A stretch of DNA of 64,000 bases from Vicinamibacterales bacterium (GTDB lineage Bacteria; Acidobacteriota; Vicinamibacteria; Vicinamibacterales; UBA2999), in NCBI GenBank assembly GCA_041394705.1, contig JAWKHS010000008.1, positions 260,241 to 324,240 of the forward strand. Direction: 5' to 3'. How positions within the stretch are numbered: the stretch's first letter is position 1; every line of letters starts with the position of its first letter. The position numbers and the translations under genes were made by a program. The notes beneath the pieces were generated by a model. It was given only the letters and a program-made list of their open reading frames with translations, searched no databases and had not been told where the DNA came from. Of the stretch, positions 24,712 through 33,985 are shown in pieces.

Positions 24712-25550
24712 TCGTCCTTCCGTGCCAGGAGGTAGCGGCCGCGGTGGTGGGAGCGGTCGAGGAAGAAGTCCACCACGCGGTACCCCTGGCGAAAGTAGGT
24801 CTCGAAGATCTCCCGGGTCTGCAACCGCCACTCGAGGGCGAGCGCCGGGGCCTCGCGCTGCATGTCGGTGAACCCCATCGGGATCTCCAGCACCAGGCGC
24901 CGCTCGTCCCGCGCGAGAAAGATGTCGGTGTTGGCGAGCCACGCCTGCGCGGGCCGAGTCGTGTTGACAGGCGCCGCGTCGGACACCTCGCTCGTGGTGA
25001 CGGGCAGCCGCGACTCGCCAGCTACCCGGCGGGCCACGTGCGGCCGGCCGATCCACCACTGGGCGACCAGGCGGTCGGTGGGTGTCCCCTTGTGCAGGAC
25101 GCTCGTGGACTCGCCGTAGACGTTGCGGTGGTACTCCTCGGCGACCACGCCCAGCTTGGTGAAGTTCAAGTGAGCGTTCATGGCCTGCAAGGGGTCGTAG
25201 GTCCACTCCACGAGTTCGTAGCCTTGGCCGAGCGCCTTGTCCCGCTGCGCGAGCTTGAGGGCGCGGCCGAGTCCGCTGTTGCGGTACTCCGGGAGCACGC
25301 CCAGCATGTGCGACCACTGCAGCACCTGGCGGGACGGCTTCATCCCGACGATCGAGTAGACGAAGCCGACCATCCGGTCCGCCTCATCGAACGCGCCGAT
25401 CAGGATGGCGCCGCGCTTCACCGTGATCGTGAAGACCGGCAGGGTGACCATGTCGTTCAGGTCGGTGAAACCCCAGACCTCGGCCTCCAGGGCCATCACC
25501 TGGCGGAACTCGTCGGCGGTGTGCAGGTCGCGAAAGCGCAGCTCGGGCAT
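24708..25550 (-). CDS. GNAT-superfamily N-acetyltransferase (COG3375-like)
   Basis: A 280-residue protein with an N-terminal GNAT fold: DRMVGFVYSIVG, then HMLGVLPEYRNSGLGRALKLAQRDKAL (the acetyl-CoA-binding V...R.xGxG/A region) and ELVEWTYDPLQAMNAHLNFTKLG. The longer C-terminal part matches a predicted acetyltransferase family of about 280 residues. The substrate is unknown. Its stop codon lies in the palindromic repeat. It is on the same strand as the HAD and M16 genes, 51 bases downstream of the HAD gene stop. Confidence 0.82.
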   Translation of the reverse strand: MPELRFRDLHTADEFRQVMALEAEVWGFTDLNDMVTLPVFTITVKRGAILIGAFDEADRMVGFVYSIVGMKPSRQVLQWSHMLGVLPEYRNSGLGRALKLAQRDKALGQGYELVEWTYDPLQAMNAHLNFTKLGVVAEEYHRNVYGESTSVLHKGTPTDRLVAQWWIGRPHVARRVAGESRLPVTTSEVSDAAPVNTTRPAQAWLANTDIFLARDERRLVLEIPMGFTDMQREAPALALEWRLQTREIFETYFRQGYRVVDFFLDRSHHRGRYLLARKDD

Positions 25551-25601
25551 CGGTGGGAGGAGTGTACCGGGTACGGAGAGGGCCGGCTAGGGCGCGAGCC
25601 G

Positions 25602-26306
25602 TCAGGGCCAGAGCAGGGGGGGCAGCTCGTGGAGCCGCCGGATGGTCGGCACGGCCGCGGGGGCGGCCGCACCGTCCTCGCCAGAACGCCGCAGCCACAC
25701 CGCGCGCAGGCCGGCGCCGAGCGCGCCGTGCACGTCGGCCTTGAGGCTGTCCCCTACCATCACGGCCTCGCCCGCGGTCACGCCGGCCGCCGCCAGCGCC
25801 GTGTCGAAGATGCTCCGGTGAGGCTTCATGTAGCGGTTCGGATGGGCCGAGACGTGCGTGCGCACGTAGCGATCGAGTTCGAAGTGGGCGGTGAAGGCCT
25901 CGAGCGACCGGTGGGAGTTCGAGATCACGCCGATCTCGACCTTCCGGGCCGTCAGCTGCAGCAGCACCTCGTGCACGTCGTCGTACAACTCGAAATGGTG
26001 ATTGCCGGCCCACGCCTCGTAGATCTCGGCGGCCGCCGTCCTCACGGCCTCGCCCCGGCCGCCCATCGCCTCGATGATCGCCGCCGTATAGGTGATGAAC
26101 AGGTCGTGATCGTAGAGGGGATCATCGAGATCGTCGAGCATCGGCAGCGCGCGCGCCACGGCGTCGTCGAAACGCAGTGGATCCACGGACACGCCGTACT
26201 CCGCACACGTGGCCGCGTAGCCAGGGCCATGGAATCGCGGTCCGGGATGGATCAGCGTGAAGTCCACGTCGAAGAAGACGGCCCGGACGGGCCCGGGCGA
26301 CCTCAT
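25602..26306 (-). CDS. HAD-superfamily hydrolase
   Basis: A 234-residue HAD hydrolase with motif I FFDVDFTLIHPG, motif II VISNSHRSLEAF and the C-terminal VMVGDSLKADVHGALGAGLRAVWLRR. The cap has a helical region resembling haloacid-dehalogenase-like phosphatases. The ATG start overlaps the stop codon of the upstream M16 gene (ATGA), so it is translationally coupled to the peptidase pair. The substrate is unknown. Confidence 0.88.
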   Translation of the reverse strand: MRSPGPVRAVFFDVDFTLIHPGPRFHGPGYAATCAEYGVSVDPLRFDDAVARALPMLDDLDDPLYDHDLFITYTAAIIEAMGGRGEAVRTAAAEIYEAWAGNHHFELYDDVHEVLLQLTARKVEIGVISNSHRSLEAFTAHFELDRYVRTHVSAHPNRYMKPHRSIFDTALAAAGVTAGEAVMVGDSLKADVHGALGAGLRAVWLRRSGEDGAAAPAAVPTIRRLHELPPLLWP

Positions 26307-27565
26307 GCGGCCGGGCCGGTCCAGGGCCCCGCGACCACCACCACCGCGCGGGCCGGGTCGAGCAGCCGGCGTGCCACGCGGGCGACGTCGTCGGGCGTCA
26401 CGGCGTCGATGAGCCGCGGCAGGCGCACGTCGTGGTCGATCCCGAGACCGTAGAACTCGGCCGCGAGCAGGAAGCCGGCGATACCGCCGTTGGTCTCGAG
26501 CTGCCGCGGGAGCGAGCCGATCAGGTAGCGCTTCGCGTCGTCCACCTCTGTGGCCGTGAATCCCCCGGAGAGCACCGACGACAGCTCGGCATCGATCGAC
26601 GCGATGGTCCGCTCGACGTTGTCGGCCGCGACACCCGCGCGGACCATCAGCGGCCCGGCCTCACGTCCCGCGTCCAGGGCGCTGTAGACGTAGTACGCCA
26701 TGCCCTGCCGCTCGCGGATGCTGTCGCCAAGCCGACCGCCCATGGCGTACTGGCCCAAGGCGTTGTTCATCACGAGGGCCGCGTAGTAGTCGGGATCCTG
26801 GCGGGCAATCCCGAGGAATCCGTAGGCCACGTCGGCCTGGGCCTTGCCGGGCATGGGCTTCACGACGAGCGCCCGCGCCTGCCGGGCGGCCGGCGTCGCA
26901 ACCGGTGGGAGGGCCTGCGCCTGGCCCTGCCAGTCCTGGAACTCGGTCGACAGACGATCCAGCAGGCCCTCGGCGTCGAGATCGCCGACGGCCACTACGG
27001 TCGTCGCGGCCGGGGCGAAGCGGGCGAGGTGGAACGTCTCGAGATCCTGCCGCGACAGCACCGACACGGCCTCGAGGGTGCCTCGGACGGGCCGGCCGAG
27101 CGGATGTCCCCCCGGATACAGGCTGGAGAGCAGGGTATCGACCGCCACGGAGCCGGGATCGTCGGCCGCCTCCTGGATGGCCGTCAGGAGATCTCCACGC
27201 CGCGTCGTCACCTCGTGCTCGGGGAGTGACGGCTCCTTGACGACGGCGCAGGCGACGGGCAGGACCGCGGCGGCGTCATCGACCAGGCAGGTGGCGCTGG
27301 CGACGATTTGCTGCCGGCTCGCGCCCACCGAGAGCGACGCACCCCGGCTTTCCAACGCGTCCGCGATGGCCTCGGCGTCGTATCGCGCGGTGCCGCGGTC
27401 GAGCACACGCGCCAGGAGCGCGGCGGTGCCTGGCGCACCGTCAGGATCGGCGATCGCGCCCGCGTCCACGCCGATGGCGATGGACACGGCCGGAATCAGG
27501 CGGTTTCTGGCCGCCACGAGGGTGACGCCGTTCGGGAGGACGCGTCGAGCGACGGCAAGGGGCAT
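26303..27565 (-). CDS. M16-family peptidase-like protein without the HxxEH zinc motif (partner subunit)
   Basis: A 420-residue inverzincin-fold protein. The region that should carry HxxEH reads GTAALLARVLDRGT, so the zinc-binding and catalytic residues are gone. The rest (GASRQQIVASATCLVDDAAAVL, then LYPGGHPLGRPVRGTLEAV, then NNALGQYAMGGRLGDSIRERQGMAYYVYSALD) matches M16 partners that form heterodimers with an active subunit. The start overlaps the upstream active subunit (TGATG), as expected for a heterodimer. Confidence 0.9.
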   Translation of the reverse strand: MPLAVARRVLPNGVTLVAARNRLIPAVSIAIGVDAGAIADPDGAPGTAALLARVLDRGTARYDAEAIADALESRGASLSVGASRQQIVASATCLVDDAAAVLPVACAVVKEPSLPEHEVTTRRGDLLTAIQEAADDPGSVAVDTLLSSLYPGGHPLGRPVRGTLEAVSVLSRQDLETFHLARFAPAATTVVAVGDLDAEGLLDRLSTEFQDWQGQAQALPPVATPAARQARALVVKPMPGKAQADVAYGFLGIARQDPDYYAALVMNNALGQYAMGGRLGDSIRERQGMAYYVYSALDAGREAGPLMVRAGVAADNVERTIASIDAELSSVLSGGFTATEVDDAKRYLIGSLPRQLETNGGIAGFLLAAEFYGLGIDHDVRLPRLIDAVTPDDVARVARRLLDPARAVVVVAGPWTGPAA

Positions 27566-28857
27566 CAGGGCGCCTCACCCGCGGAAAGGACGGGTTCGAA
27601 GATCCCAACCGTGCGGTTGTCCGCGTCGAGATAGCGACGGGCCGCGGCGTGCACGGCTTCAGGCGTGACCTCGGCCAGGCGCTCTTCCACGGCGTGCCAG
27701 TCCTGCCACCGGCCGATGGTCGCGAAGTAGCCGAGCTGGTGGGCCAGGTCGGTCACGCTGCCGGCATCGAACACGAAGCGCGCTCGCAGCTGCGCCATCG
27801 CCCTGGCGATTTCGTCGGGCCGGGGCCCGTCGGCGGCGATCCGATCGAGCTCGGCGAGGGCGGCACGCTCGACCTCCGCGATCGGCCGACCATGAGCGAC
27901 CGTGGCGGCGATGGTGTAGAGGAACCCCTCCGCGGTGGGCGGCAGGAACCCGTGCACGGACGACGCGAGTCCCGTGTCGACCAGGCCGCGATAGAGCCTG
28001 GCACTCCGCTGCGGCGTCGGAACACTGCCGCCGGACCAGATGTTCAGACCGGAGGCGCCCGTGAGGACGGCGTCCATGACCAGCAGCGGGAAGAACTCCG
28101 GCTGGCCGAACGCCGGCGCGTGGAACACGGCGCGCCAGTAGGCGGTCGTACCCGGGCGGCGGAGGTGGACCCGCCGTTCCCCGCCCTGCGGCGGCTCGCC
28201 AGGCGTCGCCCGCCGCGCCGGCGTCCCCGCGGCGATGGCGCCGAACGCCTCCCGCACGCGCCGAATCGCGTCATCAGCCTGGACGTCACCGACGATCACG
28301 AGCGTGGCGTTGTTCGGCACGTAATACCGGCGGTAGTGCCCGACGAGATCCTCCCTGGTCATGCTGGTGAGGTCCGAGAGCCAGCCGATGGTGGGGTGGC
28401 GGTAGGGGTGCGCCTTGAAGGCCGTGCTCGTGATCTCGGTGTCGAGGCGCTGCTCGGGATCGTTGTCGCCGCCCTGCAGCTCCGAGATGATGACCGTCCG
28501 CTCGGACTCGCAGTCGTCCGGGTGATAGAGGCAGCTCGACATCCGCTCGGCCTCGATGAAGAGCATGCGGTCGAGCGCATCCACCGACGCCGTCTCCAGG
28601 TAGGTGGTCTGGTCGATCCACGTGTACCCGTTCCAGCTGCCGCCGTAGCGCTCGATGATGCCCTTGACCTGGTCGCGGGGAATGTGTGCCGTGCCCTTGA
28701 AGTTCATGTGCTCGACCCAGTGCGAGACACCGGTGAGCCCTGGCCCTTCGTCGCGCGACCCGACCTTGTACCAGCACCAGACGGAGGCGAGCGGGGCGGT
28801 GTGGACTTCCTGCACCAGCACGGTCAGCCCGTTGTCGAGCGTGGCTTCGTGCACCAT
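27565..28857 (-). CDS. M16-family zinc metallopeptidase, active subunit
   Basis: A 430-residue M16 peptidase with the inverted zinc motif HWVEH within GLTGVSHWVEHMNFKGT, and the distal Glu region ESERTVIISELQGGDNDPE. These peptidases process peptides in a clam-shell chamber. The ATG at 28857 matches the family N-terminus (DNGLTVLVQE). A much longer frame upstream has no homology and overlaps ileS on the other strand. It is cotranslated with the inactive partner and the HAD hydrolase. Confidence 0.93.
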   Translation of the reverse strand: MVHEATLDNGLTVLVQEVHTAPLASVWCWYKVGSRDEGPGLTGVSHWVEHMNFKGTAHIPRDQVKGIIERYGGSWNGYTWIDQTTYLETASVDALDRMLFIEAERMSSCLYHPDDCESERTVIISELQGGDNDPEQRLDTEITSTAFKAHPYRHPTIGWLSDLTSMTREDLVGHYRRYYVPNNATLVIVGDVQADDAIRRVREAFGAIAAGTPARRATPGEPPQGGERRVHLRRPGTTAYWRAVFHAPAFGQPEFFPLLVMDAVLTGASGLNIWSGGSVPTPQRSARLYRGLVDTGLASSVHGFLPPTAEGFLYTIAATVAHGRPIAEVERAALAELDRIAADGPRPDEIARAMAQLRARFVFDAGSVTDLAHQLGYFATIGRWQDWHAVEERLAEVTPEAVHAAARRYLDADNRTVGIFEPVLSAGEAP

Positions 28858-28884
28858 CCCTTCACTGTACAATGAGGGATTCCT

Positions 28885-31668
28885 ATGGCCGAGTGGAAAG
28901 ACACGTGCAATCTGCCGAAAACGGCCTTCTCGATGAAGGCCAACCTGCAGACCACCGAGCCGGAGACGATTGCCCGGTGGGACGCGATGGACCTGTACGG
29001 GCAGATTCGCGCGGCCCGCAAAGGCGCGCCGACCTACCTGCTGCACGACGGTCCGCCGTATGCCAACGGCGACATCCACATCGGGACGGCACTCAACAAG
29101 ATCCTGAAGGACTTCGTCGTCAAGTCCCACAACATGCTGGGCTTCGACGCGCCCTACCTTCCTGGGTGGGACTGCCACGGCCTGCCGATCGAGCTCAAGG
29201 TCGATCGCGAGCTCGGCGCGCGCAAGCGGCAGATGTCGGTGGCCGACTTCCGGCGGGAGTGCCGGAAGTACGCCGAGAAGTACGTCGGCGTTCAGCGGGA
29301 AAGCTTCAAGCGGCTGGGCATCATCGGGGAATGGGACGACCCCTACCTGACCATGGCCTTCCGCTACCAGGCCTCCATCGTCCGTGCCCTCGGCGCCTTC
29401 GTCGAGAAGGACATGGTCTACAAGGGCAAGAAGCCCGTCCACTGGTGCACCCACTGCCGGACCGCCCTGGCCGAAGCCGAGGTGGAGTACGAGCCGCACG
29501 TCTCGCCATCCATCTACGTGGAGTTCCCGCTGGCGGAAGCCAGCCGCGAGGAGGCGGGCCGCCGCGTGCCGGCCCTGGCCGGCCGGGCCGTGTCGGTGCT
29601 GATCTGGACGACCACCCCCTGGACGATCCCGTCGAATCTCGCGATCGCCTTCCACCCGGACTTCGAATACGGCGCCTACGACGTCGACGGCACCGCCGTC
29701 ATCGTGGCCCGGGATCTGGCTGCGGCCGTCGCCGCGAAGACGGGCCGCTCGTTCGACACGCTGCTGGCCACGTTCCCCGGGCGCGTGATGGAGCGGCTGG
29801 TGTTCCGTCACCCTCTCTACGATCGTGATTCGCTCGGCGTGCTCGGCGACTACGTGACGCTCGAAGCCGGGACGGGGGCCGTCCACACGGCCCCGGGACA
29901 CGGCGCCGACGACTACCACACGGGCGTGAAGTACGGACTCGAGATCTATGCGCCGCTCGACGCCGGCGGCCACTACAACGACACGGTGGAGCTCTTCGCC
30001 GGGCAGCAGGTCTGGAAGGCCAATCCCAACGTGGAGCAGGCCCTGGCCGAGCGCGGCCGGCTGTGGCACCGCGAGGACTTCGACCACCAGTACCCGCACT
30101 GCTGGCGCTGCCACCATCCCGTGATCTTCCTCGCCACCGCGCAATGGTTCATCTCGATGGAGGCGCAGGACCTCCGGAAGAAGGCCCTCGACGCCATCGC
30201 CGCCACACGCTGGATTCCGAGCTGGGGCCGCGCGCGCATCGAGGGGATGATCGCCAACCGGCCGGATTGGTGCATCTCGCGCCAGCGCGCCTGGGGCGTG
30301 CCGATTCCGGCCATGGATTGCGTGACGTGCGGCACCGCCGTGCTCACGAAGTCGCTCGTGGACCAGGCGGCGGCGGTGTTCGACACCTTCGGCGCCGACG
30401 CGTGGTATGAACGCCCACTCGAGGAGTTCGTGCCGCCGGGCCTCACCTGCGCGTCGTGCGGGGGGCGCGAGTTCGAGCGCGAGGCGAACATCCTCGACGT
30501 GTGGTTCGACTCGGGATCGAGCCACGAGGCGGTGCTGCCGTTCCGCAAGGGCCAGCGGTGGCCCGCGGACATCTACCTGGAGGGCAGCGACCAGCACCGC
30601 GGCTGGTTTCACAGCTCGCTGCTCGTCGGCATCGGCACCCGGGGCCGCGCGCCGTTCAACCAGGTCCTGACGCACGGCTTCACGATGGCCGAGGACGGCA
30701 GGAAGATGTCGAAGTCGCTCGGCAACAGCGTGTCGCCGCAGGAAGTGATTGCGCAGAGCGGCGCCGAGATCATCCGCCTCTGGGCGTCGATGGTGGACTA
30801 CCGCGAGGACATCCGCATCGGGAAGGAGATCCTGACGCGCACGGTCGAGGCGTACCGCAAGATCCGCAACGTCCTGCGGGTGCTCGTGGCCAACCTCTAC
30901 GATTTCGACCCGAAGGACGACGTCCTGCCGGTGGATCGCCTGGAGGAGATCGACCGGTGGATGCTGGCGCGCTACTCGGACGTCGCGCGCCGGATCGTGG
31001 CTGCGTACGACGACTACGACTACCCCACCGTGTTCCAGCTGGCGAACCAGTTCGTCACCGTGGACGTGAGCGCGTTCTACGTGGACGTCACCAAGGACCG
31101 GATGTACACGTTCGGCGCGGCGTCCAAGGCCCGCCGCTCGGGTCAGACGGCGATGTTCACGATCGTCGACGGGCTGGCGCGCCTGCTCGCACCCATCCTG
31201 TCCATCACGATGGACGAGCTGTGGCGGGCGCTGCCAGGCCAGCGGGAAGCCTCCGTGCACATGGCGCTCTTCCCCCGCGTCGACGCGCTGGATGACGCCG
31301 ACCTGCTGGACCGCTGGGCGAGGCTCGGCGCGGTCAGGGACGTCGTGAACGTGGCCCTGGAGCAGAAGCGCCAGGACAAGACCATCACCGGCAACCTCTC
31401 CGCGGCCGTCGCCCTGTCGGTCGGCGGCGCCACCCGCGACCTCCTGCGCCAGTACGAGGCCTTCCTGCCGACCCTCTTCGGCGTGTCGGCGGTGCAGCTC
31501 GTCGACGGCGGCGGGACCGACGGCGTGCAGGCCGCGGAGGTCACTCGCGCCCCGGGCGTCAAGTGCGAGCGGTGCTGGCGCATCGTGCCCGACGTGAGCT
31601 CGGCGCCCGACCGATCCGGGCTGTGCCCGCGCTGCGTGGACGCCCTGGGCGAAGCCGTGAGCCTCTGA
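28885..31668 (+). CDS. ileS: Isoleucyl-tRNA synthetase
   Basis: A 927-residue class I aminoacyl-tRNA synthetase. The HIGH motif appears as GDIHIGTALNKILKDFV, and KMSKS in GRKMSKSLGNSVSPQEV. The editing domain WTTTPWTIPSNLAIAFHPD and the WDCHGLPIE region are IleRS-specific. The C-terminus has a zinc-finger CERCWRIVP ... CPRC. First gene of an operon with lspA, lgt, a pseudouridine synthase and a nudix gene. TACAAT at 28868-28873, 11 bases before the ATG, is the likely -10. Confidence 0.97.
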   Translation: MAEWKDTCNLPKTAFSMKANLQTTEPETIARWDAMDLYGQIRAARKGAPTYLLHDGPPYANGDIHIGTALNKILKDFVVKSHNMLGFDAPYLPGWDCHGLPIELKVDRELGARKRQMSVADFRRECRKYAEKYVGVQRESFKRLGIIGEWDDPYLTMAFRYQASIVRALGAFVEKDMVYKGKKPVHWCTHCRTALAEAEVEYEPHVSPSIYVEFPLAEASREEAGRRVPALAGRAVSVLIWTTTPWTIPSNLAIAFHPDFEYGAYDVDGTAVIVARDLAAAVAAKTGRSFDTLLATFPGRVMERLVFRHPLYDRDSLGVLGDYVTLEAGTGAVHTAPGHGADDYHTGVKYGLEIYAPLDAGGHYNDTVELFAGQQVWKANPNVEQALAERGRLWHREDFDHQYPHCWRCHHPVIFLATAQWFISMEAQDLRKKALDAIAATRWIPSWGRARIEGMIANRPDWCISRQRAWGVPIPAMDCVTCGTAVLTKSLVDQAAAVFDTFGADAWYERPLEEFVPPGLTCASCGGREFEREANILDVWFDSGSSHEAVLPFRKGQRWPADIYLEGSDQHRGWFHSSLLVGIGTRGRAPFNQVLTHGFTMAEDGRKMSKSLGNSVSPQEVIAQSGAEIIRLWASMVDYREDIRIGKEILTRTVEAYRKIRNVLRVLVANLYDFDPKDDVLPVDRLEEIDRWMLARYSDVARRIVAAYDDYDYPTVFQLANQFVTVDVSAFYVDVTKDRMYTFGAASKARRSGQTAMFTIVDGLARLLAPILSITMDELWRALPGQREASVHMALFPRVDALDDADLLDRWARLGAVRDVVNVALEQKRQDKTITGNLSAAVALSVGGATRDLLRQYEAFLPTLFGVSAVQLVDGGGTDGVQAAEVTRAPGVKCERCWRIVPDVSSAPDRSGLCPRCVDALGEAVSL

Positions 31669-31674
31669 GGTTCG

Positions 31675-32169
31675 ATGCGCCGCCTGGAACCCTCCATCGC
31701 CATCGCCGTCGTCGCGCTCGATCAGTGGACGAAGGCGCTCGTGCGCGGCAGGCTCGAACTGCACGAGAGCATCGACGTGATCTCGGGGTGGCTCAGCTTC
31801 ACGCGGGTCCACAACACCGGCGCGGCGTTCGGCATCCTGAACGCCGCCGACTTCCCGTTCAAGCCCCTGGTGCTCATGCTCGTGGCAGTCGCCGCGCTGT
31901 CTGGCGTGGCGTGGTACGCGGCGAGCCTTCCAGCCGGACACCGTATCGCCAGGGCCGGCCTGGCAGCGGTGCTTGGCGGTGCCATCGGCAACCTCATCGA
32001 CCGCGCCACCGCCGGCTACGTGCTCGACTTCGTGGACGCCTACTGGCGCGACTGGCACTTCTGGGCGTTCAACGTGGCCGACGCGGCGATCACCGTCGGC
32101 GCCATCTTCCTGCTCTTCGACGTCGTGGCGGAGATGCTGGGGTACTACCGTGCACCCAATCCTGCTTGA
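31675..32169 (+). CDS. lspA: Signal peptidase II (lipoprotein signal peptidase)
   Basis: A 164-residue four-helix membrane aspartyl protease. Conserved segments are DQWTKALVRG, VHNTGAAFGIL, GGAIGNLIDRATAGYVLDFVDAY and FNVADAAITVGA, which carry the catalytic aspartates. It cleaves the signal peptide of diacylglyceryl-modified prolipoproteins, working after Lgt, whose gene follows with a 20-base overlap. It begins 6 bases after ileS. Confidence 0.96.
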   Translation: MRRLEPSIAIAVVALDQWTKALVRGRLELHESIDVISGWLSFTRVHNTGAAFGILNAADFPFKPLVLMLVAVAALSGVAWYAASLPAGHRIARAGLAAVLGGAIGNLIDRATAGYVLDFVDAYWRDWHFWAFNVADAAITVGAIFLLFDVVAEMLGYYRAPNPA

Positions 32170-32959
32170 AGCCGGACCAGTCACCATTTACACCTACGGC
32201 GTACTGCTCGCAGCCGCCTACCTGCTGGGCCTCTGGCTGGGCGTTCGCCGGGCCAATCAGGCCGGCCTCGACGGCAACAAGGTGCTCGACCTCGGCATCT
32301 GGGTGATCATCGCGGCCCTGATCGGCGCCAAGGGCCTGCTCTTCATCGTGGACTTCGGCCACTTCACCAGCAGCCGTGAAGAGTTCTTCTCACTGCTGCG
32401 GTCCGGAGGCGTGTTCTACGGCGGGCTCATCGCTGCCTCGGTGACCTGCATCTACCAGTTGCGGAAGCACAAGCTGCCGCTTTGGCAGTCGGGAGACCTG
32501 TTCGCCCCGGGCATCGCTCTGGGCTACATGGTGGGACGTCTCGGCTGCCTCGCGGCCGGCTGCTGCTACGGCCGACCCACCCAGGTCGCCTGGGCCGTGA
32601 CCTTCACGGACCCGGCCGCTGCCTTGAACGTCGGCACGCCCTTGAACGTGGCCCTTCACCCGACACAGCTGTACGAGTCGCTCGCCGGACTCGCCATCCT
32701 CGTGGTCATCCTGATGCTCGAACGTCGCGCCGGGTCGTTCCCGGGCCGGACCTTCTGGCAGTTCGTGCTCCTCTACTCCGTCTCCCGCTTCGTCATCGAG
32801 TTCTACCGCGGCGACGACCGGGGCATGATGGGGATGTTCTCCACCTCGCAGGTCATCTCCCTGGTCCTGGCCCCGCTCAGTGTCGTCATGCTGGCGTGGC
32901 TGGCGAAGCAGGCGACGGCGCCCGCACCGGCCCCGGTCCGCAAGCGCGGTTCCTTCTGA
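32150..32959 (+). CDS. lgt: Prolipoprotein diacylglyceryl transferase
   Basis: A 269-residue membrane protein that adds diacylglycerol to the lipobox cysteine. The signature GYMVGRLGCLAAGCCYGRPT corresponds to the Lgt motif in its Cys-rich, Acidobacteria-like variant, and RSGGVFYGGLIAA and ALHPTQLYES are conserved. Start is a GTG inside lspA, giving translational coupling. Likely substrates in this window include the TPR lipoprotein at 42771. Confidence 0.95.
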   Translation: MHPILLEAGPVTIYTYGVLLAAAYLLGLWLGVRRANQAGLDGNKVLDLGIWVIIAALIGAKGLLFIVDFGHFTSSREEFFSLLRSGGVFYGGLIAASVTCIYQLRKHKLPLWQSGDLFAPGIALGYMVGRLGCLAAGCCYGRPTQVAWAVTFTDPAAALNVGTPLNVALHPTQLYESLAGLAILVVILMLERRAGSFPGRTFWQFVLLYSVSRFVIEFYRGDDRGMMGMFSTSQVISLVLAPLSVVMLAWLAKQATAPAPAPVRKRGSF

Positions 32960-32989
32960 CGGCGGTGTGCCGGAAGGCTCGCACCACCC

Positions 32990-33985
32990 ATGACGCCACA
33001 CTCCCTCGAGGCCGGGCCGGAACACGAAGGCCTGAGGCTCGACAAGTACCTCGCCGGAGAGCTTCCGCAGCAGTCGCGGGCGCAGGTACAGCGCCTGATC
33101 GCCGAGGGCTGCGTGTCGATGGCCAGGGTCGCGGCGCCGAAGGCCAACACGGCCATCCGGACTGGTGACCGTGTGGAGGTGCGTGTGCCGGACACGGCGC
33201 CGTCCGCGCTCGAGCCCGAAGACATCCCGCTGTCCGTACTCTACGACGACGCCCACGTCATCGTGATCGACAAGCCTGCCGGCCTGGTCGTGCACCCCGG
33301 CGCCGGCCATCAGACGGGCACGCTGGTACACGCGCTGCTCCATCACGCCCCTGACCTGCGCGGGGTAGGCGGGGAGACGCGCCCGGGCATCGTCCATCGG
33401 CTGGACAAGGGCACGTCCGGCGTCATGGTGGTCGCCAAGGACGACGCCGCGCACCACGAACTGGCGCGCCAGTTCCATGACCGCGAGGTCGAGAAGGAAT
33501 ACATCGCGCTGGTGTGGGGCGAAGTGCACAACCGCAAGCGGATCGACCTTCCGATCGGACGCGACCCGATCCACCGCGAGAAGATCTCGACGCGCGCGCG
33601 TCGCGCGCGCGCCGCGGTGACCAGGGTGACGTGGGCAAAGCGGCTGCCGGGCTCGACGCTCGTGCGCGTCGCGATTGCGACCGGCCGCACCCATCAGATC
33701 CGTGTCCATTTGAGCGCGATCGGTCATCCGATCGTGGGCGATGCGCTCTATGGCGGCGTGCACAAGCGGGTGGCCAACGACATCCGCGCCGTGCAGCGTC
33801 TGACGCGCCCGTTCCTGCACGCCGAGCGGCTGGCGTTCACCCATCCGACGACCGGCGAGCGACTGTCGTTCGAGGCCCCGCTGCCCGCGGACCTGCTATC
33901 CGTGCTGGAGGCCATCACCCCCGAGGACGCCCGCGGGGGCCTGTTCATGGAGCCGTCCGATGAACCACCCGATCCGGGTGCATGA
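32990..33985 (+). CDS. rluD: RluA-family large-subunit pseudouridine synthase
   Basis: A 331-residue pseudouridine synthase with an N-terminal S4 RNA-binding domain (RLDKYLAGELPQQSRAQVQRLIAEG), VIDKPAGLVVHPG and the catalytic HRLDKGTSGVMVVAK, where the Asp is the nucleophile. RTHQIRVHLSAIGHPIVGD is also typical. The rluD symbol rests on the S4-bearing RluD-like layout; RluC is an alternative. A tract of alternating CG bases at 33591-33613 lies in the gene. It overlaps the nudix gene by 26 bases. Confidence 0.85.
   Translation: MTPHSLEAGPEHEGLRLDKYLAGELPQQSRAQVQRLIAEGCVSMARVAAPKANTAIRTGDRVEVRVPDTAPSALEPEDIPLSVLYDDAHVIVIDKPAGLVVHPGAGHQTGTLVHALLHHAPDLRGVGGETRPGIVHRLDKGTSGVMVVAKDDAAHHELARQFHDREVEKEYIALVWGEVHNRKRIDLPIGRDPIHREKISTRARRARAAVTRVTWAKRLPGSTLVRVAIATGRTHQIRVHLSAIGHPIVGDALYGGVHKRVANDIRAVQRLTRPFLHAERLAFTHPTTGERLSFEAPLPADLLSVLEAITPEDARGGLFMEPSDEPPDPGA

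Noticed and set aside
28858..32187. N-terminal extension of the active M16 frame to 32187
   Set aside because: The family N-terminus is found at 28857; the rest is antisense to ileS, lspA and lgt and has no homology.
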